This document shows positions 1 to 6,734 of a DNA stretch of 21,587 nucleotides, piece by piece (positions within the stretch are counted from its first letter, which is position 1; every line of letters begins with the position of its first letter). This DNA comes from CAYLLT01 sp964591605 (GTDB taxonomy: Bacteria; Planctomycetota; Phycisphaerae; UBA1845; PWPN01): the NCBI GenBank assembly GCA_964591605.1, contig CAZQEN010000094.1, positions 1-21,587 of the forward strand, in the 5' to 3' direction. A program made the position numbers and the translations under genes. The notes below the pieces were generated by a model that made no database searches, had not been told where the DNA came from, and was given only the letters and a program-made list of their open reading frames with translations.

Positions 1-1734
1 CACCCGCGCGGTCGCCCGCGACAGGCGGATCAGGAACGGCAGGCGGCGCAGGTCGTTGTTCATGAGGGCGATGCTGGCCGAGTTGATCGCCACGTCGCTG
101 CCCGCGGCGCCCATGGCGATGCCCAGATCGCCGGCGGCCAGCGCCGGCGCGTCATTCACACCGTCGCCCACGACGGCCACGCGGTGCCCCTTGCGTTTGA
201 GGCTGTCGACCAGCTCGAGCTTCTCAGCGGGCAGCACCTCGGCATGAACGTCGCTGCAGCCCATCTCGGCCGCGACGCGGCGGGCCACCGACCACTTGTC
301 GCCGGTGACCATGGAGAGCACGCGGACGCCGAGCTCACGCAGCTCGCTGATGGCTTCACGGGCTTCGCCGCGGGTGCGGTCTTCGAGGCCGATCCAGCCG
401 ATGATCTTCCCCCCGCGGGCGACGTAGAGCACGCTGATGCCTTCGGGCTCCTTGAACTCGGGCGTCTGGAGCAGGCTCAGATCGACGCCGCGCTCGGCCA
501 GCCAGGTGCTGCGCCCGACGAGGACCTCCTGCCCGTTCAGGATCGCGCTGACCCCCTTGCCGGACACCTCTTCGAACTTCTCAGGAGGCATGAGGCTCAG
601 CCGGGCCTTCCCCGCGACGGCCAGCAGCGCGCGGGCGTTGGGGTGCTTGGAGAACTGGTCGGCCGAGGCGGCTGCGCGCAGAAGGTCTGTCCCGTCCACG
701 CCAGGGGCCGGGCGCATCTGCGTCACCGACAGCTCGCCCGTGGTCAGCGTGCCGGTCTTGTCGAACACGACCGCGCTCAGGTTGCGGGCCCCTTCGAGCG
801 TGACGACGTTCTTGACGAGAATCCCCAGGCGGGCCGCGCACGACAGCGCCGCCACCATCGCGGTCGGCGTCGCGAGCACCAGCGCACACGGGCACGCAAC
901 CACGAGCATCGTGATCGCCCGCGACATGCCGTCGTCCGCATGTTTGAAGAACAGCACGATGCCCGCCAGCATCAGGATCGTCGGCGTGTACCAGGCGGCA
1001 TACTGGTCGATGAGCCGCATGAGCGGAATGCGGGTGCGCTCCGCGGCCAGAATGAGCGACTGCACGCGGCCCAGGGTGGTCTCCGCCCCGGCCTTGGTGA
1101 CGCGGATGTCGAGCATGCCGGTGATGTTGTTGGTGCCGTTGAAGACCTCGTCCCCGGTGACCTTGTCCACGGGGAGCGACTCGCCCGTGATGTTGGCCTG
1201 GTTGACCGTGGACTGGCCGGCGACGACGGCGCCGTCCGCGGCGATGTTGTCGCCGGGCCGCACGCGGATCACGTCACCCGGCTTGAGCATGCGGGCCTCC
1301 ACCTCTTCCTCGGTGTTGTCCGGGCGGAGCCGGCGGGCCCGCGTGGGCGTCAGGTGAATGAGCGACTCGATCGAAGCCCGCGCCCCCAGGGCGGTCCGCG
1401 TCTCGATCAGGGTGGCAATGATCATGAAGAAGGCGATGACCCCAGCCTCCTGATACTTCTCGATGGCGATGGCGGCCACGATGGCCATCGCCACCAGCTC
1501 ATCCATGTGCAGGTGCCCCTGCAGCAGGTGTCTGAGCGAGTGCATCACGAGCGGGGCCCCCAGCAGGACCGCACCGAGCAGGGCGAAAATGCCGGAGATC
1601 CGGGGATCGTCGAACACGTACTCGGCGATAAAAGAGTTCAGGACAAGGAGGCCGCCCATGAACGTCGCGATGAGCAGGGCACTGGAACGGCCGGTCTGGG
1701 CCTCGATCGATTCTCTCAGGTGTTTGTGAGCCAT
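1..1734 (-). CDS. Heavy-metal translocating P1B-type ATPase (C-terminus beyond window)
   Basis: ATP-driven inner-membrane pump for soft metal cations (Cu, Zn, Cd or Pb class). The frame is open for 578 codons and runs off the left edge, so about 50-100 C-terminal residues are missing. Visible motifs: TGES at 183-186 (actuator domain), CPC at 281-283 (metal-binding transmembrane helix), DKTGTLT at 325-331 with the phosphorylated Asp325, the P1B-type HP dipeptide at 364-365 and GDGVNDAP at 523-530. Four hydrophobic helices lie before the actuator domain (about 18-40, 47-70, 78-94, 97-112), and two flank the CPC. There is no N-terminal HMA/CxxC domain and only a few histidines (His3, His5, His74, His76), so metal specificity cannot be set. 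The ATG at 1734 was chosen because an in-frame stop lies about seven codons upstream; its ribosome site is weak. It is transcribed away from the SGNH gene and has no visible regulator beside it. Confidence 0.95.
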   Translation of the reverse strand, partial: MAHKHLRESIEAQTGRSSALLIATFMGGLLVLNSFIAEYVFDDPRISGIFALLGAVLLGAPLVMHSLRHLLQGHLHMDELVAMAIVAAIAIEKYQEAGVIAFFMIIATLIETRTALGARASIESLIHLTPTRARRLRPDNTEEEVEARMLKPGDVIRVRPGDNIAADGAVVAGQSTVNQANITGESLPVDKVTGDEVFNGTNNITGMLDIRVTKAGAETTLGRVQSLILAAERTRIPLMRLIDQYAAWYTPTILMLAGIVLFFKHADDGMSRAITMLVVACPCALVLATPTAMVAALSCAARLGILVKNVVTLEGARNLSAVVFDKTGTLTTGELSVTQMRPAPGVDGTDLLRAAASADQFSKHPNARALLAVAGKARLSLMPPEKFEEVSGKGVSAILNGQEVLVGRSTWLAERGVDLSLLQTPEFKEPEGISVLYVARGGKIIGWIGLEDRTRGEAREAISELRELGVRVLSMVTGDKWSVARRVAAEMGCSDVHAEVLPAEKLELVDSLKRKGHRVAVVGDGVNDAPALAAGDLGIAMGAAGSDVAINSASIALMNNDLRRLPFLIRLSRATARV

Positions 1735-2244
1735 ACGGGGGTCAAAGCTCCCAAGTCATTGACATCGCCGGACTTGCAGGTCCGGCCGGGGGCCGCCGAG
1801 GCGGCTGAGACGCTCCATTTCGATACGATGGCCGGCCGGGCGCGGACTCCCGGCGCGGGGAAACATCTTAGCTGATACGTCCGCGAATGTCGCCAGGTTT
1901 GCTCCCGCATCCCCCGGGCGGGTCAGCCCATCATCTCGGGAGCGGGCGGACAGGTCCGGCCTGCCGAGCCCGCCTGGAGGTCCTGCCTGCCGGGCGGGCA
2001 GGTAGGTCCCACCTGCCGGGCGGGTGGTAGGTCCCGCCTGCCGGGCGGGACCTCGGTTGGCGAGGTACTCCCCCGGTTAGGTTCCTCCCGGCTGCCGGGA
2101 CCTTGACTCCCGATGTCACCAGCAGCCCGTTGTGCGGGAGCGACGGTCAATCTTGGCGGGCGGCGCGCAGGGGTATAGCATCCGAGGCGAGGCGACGATC
2201 TTCCGGCAGGCCATGGATGACGGCCGGCTGACGGGATCTGCTCT
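1735..2244. other. Divergent intergenic region, mostly repeat
   Basis: This 510-base stretch separates the leftward metal ATPase from the rightward SGNH lipoprotein gene, so both promoters should lie here. The centre (1952-2103) is a tandem hairpin array, described separately. Short open frames across it merely follow the repeat and show no protein family features. I could not pick a convincing -35/-10 pair or a metal-responsive operator (MerR, ArsR or CsoR type) by eye. Confidence 0.6.
1952..2103. repeat. Tandem 25-26-base hairpin repeat array
   Basis: Four units start at 1952, 1978, 2004 and 2029 (spacing 26, 26, 25). Each begins AGGTCC and carries the core CCTGCCGGGC (CCTGCCGAGC in unit 1). 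Each of units 2-4 can fold around this core, but with different stem bases: CTGCC/GGCAG in unit 2, CCACC/GGTGG in unit 3 and GGTCCCGCC/GGCGGGACC in unit 4. A diverged unit follows at about 2080-2103. The changes are compensatory, so the hairpin rather than the exact sequence seems to be kept. The same core recurs in two palindromes at 21507-21587. The array lies between divergent genes, which argues against a simple terminator. Confidence 0.8.
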
Positions 2245-3045
2245 ATGGAGAATGAGAACGAGAGCCGGGTCGGCGGGGCTTGCCCCATCGGTTGCGTCGG
2301 GGTCTACGGGGCCCTGTTGCTGAGCTTGATGGGGGCGGGAGGTGGGTGCAGCGAAGATGCACTGCTGGTACCGGACCCGGCCGTGCGTTATCTGGCATTC
2401 GGGGACTCCGAGACGGCCGGGGAGTCAGGGCGCGATTACCCGCAGATCCTGTCGGAGCTCCTGGGTCAGCCCGCAAACGCATTCGTGAACCAGGGCCGGG
2501 GCGGTGAGACGGCCGGCGAAGGGCTCCAGCGGCTGCGCGGCCTCCTGGACCGGGGCATCTACCCGAATGCCCACACCCTCCTCTACTGGCAGGGCGGCGC
2601 GGACGTCATCAACCTCATCCGGCAGGTCGACGCGCTGCTGCTGCTGTCCCCGACCGACCCGAGTTACCCGCACTCCGCGCGGCTGGCCGAAACGCTCGAC
2701 CGGGTCCAGGCGGACATCGAGGCCGCGATTGGAGCGGGGCAGGGGGCCGGCCTGACGGTGTACGTTGCCACCTATTTCTCCCTGCGGGAGGCGACGGCCC
2801 GGTGCGAGCCGCTGTTCCTGGAGATCATCCTGCCATCGCAGGCCCGCAACGCCAACGGATACGTATCACTGCTCAATGAGCGCATCCGGCAGGCGGCCGC
2901 GAATACCGGGGCGACGCTCGTGGACATTGCCGCCGCGGATGCTATGCTTCAAGCCGACGATGCTCACTTTCTCGACTGCAATCACCTGAGCTCCGCAGGC
3001 AACGCGATCGTTGCCCGGCTCTTCGCCGATCGACTGCGGCAATGA
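2245..3045 (+). CDS. SGNH/GDSL-family hydrolase-like lipoprotein
   Basis: Predicted exported, lipid-anchored esterase or lipase-like protein of 266 residues. A hydrophobic stretch at about 17-30 ends in Gly-Gly-Gly-Cys35, a loose lipobox, followed by a short linker. The SGNH blocks are visible: GDS at 53-55 with nucleophile Ser55 (block I), a Gly in QGRGGE (block II region), GGAD in place of the usual GxND (block III), and D244-x-x-H247 followed by SSAGN (block V), giving the Asp/His of the triad. The missing block III Asn, an oxyanion-hole residue, may alter activity. The ATG at 2245 is used because it gives a full signal sequence, but its ribosome site is poor. The DinB-like gene starts 24 bases downstream, so the two may be co-transcribed. 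Substrate unknown. Confidence 0.85.
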   Translation: MENENESRVGGACPIGCVGVYGALLLSLMGAGGGCSEDALLVPDPAVRYLAFGDSETAGESGRDYPQILSELLGQPANAFVNQGRGGETAGEGLQRLRGLLDRGIYPNAHTLLYWQGGADVINLIRQVDALLLLSPTDPSYPHSARLAETLDRVQADIEAAIGAGQGAGLTVYVATYFSLREATARCEPLFLEIILPSQARNANGYVSLLNERIRQAAANTGATLVDIAAADAMLQADDAHFLDCNHLSSAGNAIVARLFADRLRQ

Positions 3046-3069
3046 TCCACTTCAAGGAGGCAAGTTCCC

Positions 3070-3555
3070 ATGACCGCCAAAGACGTGATCCGGCACTCGC
3101 TGCAGCTCTGTCACTCGGTGCTGACGTCCTACCTGTCGGACCTGACCGACGCCGACCTGATGGTTCGGCCGGTTCCAGGCGCGAATCACACCGCCTGGAT
3201 GCTCGGCCACGTGCTGATCTGCGAGAACGGGCTCAAGGAACTGGGCTACGCGATGCCCGCGCTGCCCGAGGGGTTCGCGGCATCGTACGGCAAGGAGATG
3301 GCCGGCTGCGATGATCCGGCCCGGTTCCACCGCAAGGACCAGTACGTCCAGTGGCTCAAAGAGCAGCGGGACGCGACGCTGGCCCATCTGGACGCCCTGC
3401 CCGACGCCGAACTCGACAAGCCGGGGCCCGAAGAGGCCCGCGACTACGCCCCGACGGTGGGGGCCATGTTCAACGCCGTCGGGATCCACGACATGATGCA
3501 CGCGCCCCAGATCGCGGTGGTGCGCCGCAAGCTGGGCAAGCCCCCCTTGTTCTAA
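3070..3555 (+). CDS. DinB/DfsB-like four-helix metal-binding protein
   Basis: Protein of 161 residues in the DinB superfamily, a four-helix bundle that usually binds a divalent metal through three histidines. The candidates are His47 in the GHVL motif and His140 and His144 in IHDMMH; their spacing and helix positions fit the family. Relatives include thiol-dependent S-transferases (bacillithiol, mycothiol, maleylpyruvate isomerase types), but many have no known substrate and none is assigned here. AAGGAGG at 3054-3060, nine bases before the ATG, fixes the start and is one of the strongest ribosome sites in the window. It lies just downstream of the SGNH gene and ends in a repeat-filled convergent region. 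Confidence 0.85.
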   Translation: MTAKDVIRHSLQLCHSVLTSYLSDLTDADLMVRPVPGANHTAWMLGHVLICENGLKELGYAMPALPEGFAASYGKEMAGCDDPARFHRKDQYVQWLKEQRDATLAHLDALPDAELDKPGPEEARDYAPTVGAMFNAVGIHDMMHAPQIAVVRRKLGKPPLF

Positions 3556-3580
3556 GCAGGAGCGCAGAGAGGTTCAGCCG

Positions 3581-3666
3581 GGGTGGCATGTGCAATGTAC
3601 TCATTGCCCGTGCGCATGAAACACGGGCAGCGAGTATCCGGATGTGCATCGGGACCCATGCCACCC
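3581..3666. repeat. 'GGTGGCATG' inverted-repeat element, copy A
   Basis: An 86-base element with perfect 10-base terminal inverted repeats, GGGTGGCATG at 3581-3590 and CATGCCACCC at 3657-3666. A nested inverted pair lies inside: TACTCATTGCCCGTG at 3598-3612 against CACGGGCAGCGAGTA at 3622-3636, with two mismatches. The internal core TACTC(G/A)(C/T)TGCCCGTGC also occurs at 8291-8385 and 18400-18443. There is no open frame, so this looks like a REP- or MITE-like non-autonomous element. It lies just after the DinB-like gene, between convergent genes, and could also act as a terminator. Confidence 0.85.
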
Positions 3667-3721
3667 TGTTCGATAGCCTCAATCATTCTGCGTTCGTGCC
3701 TGGCGTCCACGCATCGGCAAT

Positions 3722-3798
3722 AGAGCCCAAAGCGCGAGCGAGGCCTTCACGCGGCGGCACCGCCTCTCTGCCAACCCCTCGCTGGCGCTTCGGGCTCT
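3722..3798. repeat. 'AGCCCGAAGCGC' inverted-repeat element
   Basis: A 77-base element whose 22-base arms (3722-3743 and 3777-3798) are inverted copies with two mismatches; the arm core reads AGCCC(G/A)AAGCGC(C/G)AGCGAGG. From memory, this motif is scattered widely in planctomycete genomes. It ends 11 bases before the stop codon of the acetate kinase fusion and faces the DinB-like gene, so its transcript would form a stable hairpin at the 3' end of both genes. It is unrelated in sequence to the GGTGGCATG element 56 bases to its left. Confidence 0.85.
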
Positions 3799-3808
3799 GC
3801 CGGCCGGG

Positions 3809-6127
3809 TCAGTCCTGGTTCTGAATACCTGCGATATACACCTGCGCCCCGGTCTTCAGGTTGGCGGCGTTGGCTTCATCCGTGTCGATGTGCATGGCCA
3901 GGTGGTAGCTTGGGCTGACGCGGACGCACACGTCGCCGAATTCAAGCTGGCGGTCGCCCGGTACCCGCACGCGGACGCTGGATTTATCCTTGACCCCGTA
4001 GCGCAGCGCGTCGGCGGGCGTCATGTGGATGTGTCGCAGCGCGCAGATGACGCCGCGGTCCAGGGTGACGCTGCCAGCCGGCCCCTCCAGCGTGCAGCCG
4101 GGCGTGTCGCGCAGGTCGCCGGACTCGCGGATGGGCGGGTGAATGCCGAGCTTGAACTGCTCGGTCATGGAGATCTCGACCTGCGTTTCCCTGCGGGCCG
4201 GCCCCAGCACGCGCACCCGTTCGATCCGGCCCTTCGGTCCGACGAGGGTGAGCTGTTCGGTGCAGGCGAACTGACCCGGCTGCGAGAGGTCGCTCTGGCG
4301 GGTGAGCTGGTGGCCCTGGCCGAACAGCGCCTCGACGTGCTCCTGGCAGAGGTGGATATGGTGGGCGGAAACCTCCAGCAGGAAGGGTTCGGCCCGCTGG
4401 GCTTCCAGCACCCGCGCCAGATACGAGCGGCTGAGCGCCCGCAGGGTCTCGCGGGCGATCATACGCTCCTCATCGGTCGGAACGACGAGCACGGCGACCC
4501 GCGAATGGTCGCTCGAGATGCGGCAGATCTCGTCAAAGCCGCGGGCCTGCCGGTTCCGCGTTTCATCGAGCTCGATGCCCATGCATTCGAGACCCTGCAG
4601 CGCCAGCGAGCGGACGCCGGCGCTGCCCTGTCCGATGCCGCCGGTGAAAACCAGCACGTCGAGCCCACCCATGGCCGCCAGATAAGCGCCGATGTACTTG
4701 CGGACGCGATAGCAGAAGGCCTTCAACGCCACGAGGGCCCGGTGGTCGCCGGCCTCGGCGGCGCGCTCGACTTCGCGCATATCGCTGGAGATGCCCGACA
4801 GCCCGAGCAGGCCGCTGCGCCGGTTGAGCAGTTCGTCGACCTCCGAGGTTTCCAGCCCGGCCTCCCGCCGCAGGTAAAGGATCGCCCCGGGGTCCAGGTC
4901 GCCGCAACGCGTGCCCATGATCAGCCCCTCGGCCGGTGTAAAGCCCATCGACGTGTCCACCGACCGGCCGTGGTCCACCGCGCACAGCGAGGCGCCGTTG
5001 CCCAGGTGGCACGTGATGATTTCCAGCTCATTGACCCGCCGCTGAAGGTGCTGGGCCGCACGCAGAGCGACGTAGGAATGCGAGCTTCCGTGAAAGCCGT
5101 ACCGGCGCACGGCCTTCTTCTCGTAGTACTCGTACGGCAGCCCGTAGAGATAGGCATAGGACGACAGGGTGTGGTGGAAGGCCGTGTCGAACACCGCCAC
5201 GTGCGGCACCGACGCAAACACCCGCAGGGCCTCGCGGATGCCGGCCACATTGACCGGGTTATGCAGCGGCGCGAGCGGATTGAGGCGTTCGATTTCCCTC
5301 AGCACCTCGTCGTCCACCACCACCGCCTCGCAGAACCGCTCGCCGCCATGCACGACGCGATGGCCCACCACGCTGATGTCCGACGCTTCGCGGATCACCC
5401 CGGTCTTGGGGGCCGAGAGCTCGCCGAGCATCGCGTTGAACGCGTCGCTGTAGCTTCCCTGCGGCAGCTCGCGCTGTATTTCGCCGCGCGGACCGCGATG
5501 GACGAGACGGGTGCCGGTGGTGCCGATGCGTTCGACCAGGCCGCGCGCGGTGTTCTGTTCGTTGACCGTGTCGAAGAAGGTGTACTTGAGCGAGGAGGAT
5601 CCGCTGTTGATGACGAGGATCTTCTCCGGGCGCTCGCCCTTGAGGCGCAGGCCGTACGGATCGTCGCTCCGGCTGAATGCCGCCGCCGCCTTGGCCGGGT
5701 CGGCCATCACCTGCCTCAGACGGTCGGTGATCGTCCGCGAGATGTGCTGCACCGCGCGGGGGTCGGTCATGATGGCCGATTGAAAGACGGCGACCGGAAT
5801 CCGCAGCACCTGGCAGCGCGTCTCGGCGATGAAATCGGCCATCGTCTTGTCGCCGCTCATCAGGGCCATCTCGCCGAACGTGTCGCCGGCTTTGAAGCGC
5901 CCGATGACCTCGCGCTGACCGCCCTCGCCGGGGACGGAGACGGCCAGCTCGCCTTCGAGCAGCACGCCCAGAAACCCGGCATTCTCACCGAATTCGACGA
6001 CCGCTTCGTTGGGCTCGTAGGAGGCGACCCGAGACTCGGTGACGACGTGTTCGAGGCGCTCGTCCGCGATGTGCTGGCAGAGGCCGACCCGCTCTTTCAG
6101 GAACTGGATGAGTTCGGCTTTCGTCAT
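3809..6127 (-). CDS. ackA-pduL: Fusion: cNMP-binding-like domain + acetate kinase + PduL phosphotransacylase
   Basis: A single frame of 772 codons holds three domains. Residues about 15-135 are a cyclic-nucleotide-binding beta-roll with the FGEMAL motif at 84-89; the Arg that normally binds the cyclic phosphate is Thr95, so cAMP binding is uncertain. Residues about 168-570 are acetate kinase: INSGSSSLK (173-181), GHRVVHGGER (255-264), VFDTAFH (312-318), RYGFHGSSH (342-350), HLGNGAS (374-380), GTRCGDLDPG (405-414) and FTGGIG (494-499). Residues about 582-772 are a PduL phosphate acyltransferase with its His-rich metal motifs SAHHIHL, LRHIHMTP and HIDTDEANA. Together the enzymes convert acyl-CoA plus Pi through acyl-phosphate to acyl acid plus ATP. 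No microcompartment targeting peptide is evident. The gene lies 21 bases after the GNAT gene. Acetate versus propionate preference cannot be read from the sequence. Confidence 0.95.
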   Translation of the reverse strand: MTKAELIQFLKERVGLCQHIADERLEHVVTESRVASYEPNEAVVEFGENAGFLGVLLEGELAVSVPGEGGQREVIGRFKAGDTFGEMALMSGDKTMADFIAETRCQVLRIPVAVFQSAIMTDPRAVQHISRTITDRLRQVMADPAKAAAAFSRSDDPYGLRLKGERPEKILVINSGSSSLKYTFFDTVNEQNTARGLVERIGTTGTRLVHRGPRGEIQRELPQGSYSDAFNAMLGELSAPKTGVIREASDISVVGHRVVHGGERFCEAVVVDDEVLREIERLNPLAPLHNPVNVAGIREALRVFASVPHVAVFDTAFHHTLSSYAYLYGLPYEYYEKKAVRRYGFHGSSHSYVALRAAQHLQRRVNELEIITCHLGNGASLCAVDHGRSVDTSMGFTPAEGLIMGTRCGDLDPGAILYLRREAGLETSEVDELLNRRSGLLGLSGISSDMREVERAAEAGDHRALVALKAFCYRVRKYIGAYLAAMGGLDVLVFTGGIGQGSAGVRSLALQGLECMGIELDETRNRQARGFDEICRISSDHSRVAVLVVPTDEERMIARETLRALSRSYLARVLEAQRAEPFLLEVSAHHIHLCQEHVEALFGQGHQLTRQSDLSQPGQFACTEQLTLVGPKGRIERVRVLGPARRETQVEISMTEQFKLGIHPPIRESGDLRDTPGCTLEGPAGSVTLDRGVICALRHIHMTPADALRYGVKDKSSVRVRVPGDRQLEFGDVCVRVSPSYHLAMHIDTDEANAANLKTGAQVYIAGIQNQD

Positions 6128-6148
6128 GATTCTTGCACCTTGTGCTGG

Positions 6149-6685
6149 TTACAGCCCGCCGGTCAGCGACAGCGTTACATGCATGACGCCTTCCATTGGG
6201 GCTGCTTTCAGGGGAAGCCCGCCGTGTGAAAAGACCGCCATCATCGCCTTGTTCTGCGGGAGCACCTCGGCTTCGAATAGGCGCACGCCTTTCTCCCGCG
6301 CGATGCAGGTGAGATGCTTCAGGACGCGGCCGGCGATGCCGAGGTCATGGTAATCCTCCTCGACCACGAACGCGATTTCGGCACGGTGCCCGCCGGTATC
6401 AAAGACCACGTAGCGCCCGCCTCCGATGATGATGTCCCGGCCGCCGGAATCGATCGTCACCACCAGTGCGACTGCGTTTTCGAAGTCAACTTCTGTCGCC
6501 GCCTTCAGCTCCTGGTCCGACAGTGACTTCTTGACCCGGAAAAACCGGGTATAGATCGATTCAGGGTCGAGCTTGCTGAATGCTTCGACGACTCCAGCTT
6601 TGTCGGTGGGCCGGACCGCGCGGATCTTGACGGTGAGGCCGTTCTTCAACGTTTCGGACGTTTCGAAGTCGTCGGCATGAACCAT
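6149..6685 (-). CDS. GNAT acetyltransferase, Pat/YfiQ C-terminal-domain type
   Basis: A single-domain GNAT of 178 residues. The opening (residues 13-49: NGLTVKIRAVRPTDK, then a Leu-Asp-Pro-Glu-Ser...TRFF pattern) matches the N-terminal part of the GNAT domain of bacterial protein-lysine acetyltransferases (Pat/YfiQ, mycobacterial PatA). The acetyl-CoA loop is VVEEDYHDLGIAGRVLKHL (107-125), with a degenerate Q/RxxGxG/A signature (HDLGIAG). It probably moves an acetyl group from acetyl-CoA to protein lysines or a small amine; the target is unknown. It lies 49 bases after the symporter and 21 before the cNMP-AckA-PduL fusion, so it is likely co-transcribed with both. In mycobacteria a cNMP domain is fused directly to such a GNAT; here the cNMP-like domain sits on the neighbouring protein. 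Confidence 0.88.
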   Translation of the reverse strand: MVHADDFETSETLKNGLTVKIRAVRPTDKAGVVEAFSKLDPESIYTRFFRVKKSLSDQELKAATEVDFENAVALVVTIDSGGRDIIIGGGRYVVFDTGGHRAEIAFVVEEDYHDLGIAGRVLKHLTCIAREKGVRLFEAEVLPQNKAMMAVFSHGGLPLKAAPMEGVMHVTLSLTGGL

Positions 6686-6734
6686 GGAAGTGGATCCCGT
6701 TGAGTTGTGCCGGCCGGCGATCCGGGTCGAGGGC

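Noticed and set aside
184..1875. 563-codon plus-strand open frame
   Set aside because: It is antisense to the metal ATPase, His/Arg/Asp-rich with no domain pattern; its length comes from GC-rich codon bias of the real gene.
1952..2103. CRISPR array
   Set aside because: The units abut with no unique spacers of constant length, and the repeats vary in their stems.
3809..6127. Microcompartment (BMC) locus
   Set aside because: PduL often sits in such loci, but no shell protein genes or PduL targeting peptide are seen in the window.
3890..6229. 779-codon plus-strand open frame
   Set aside because: It is the mirror of the cNMP-AckA-PduL gene. The opposite strand has unmistakable motifs and this one has none.
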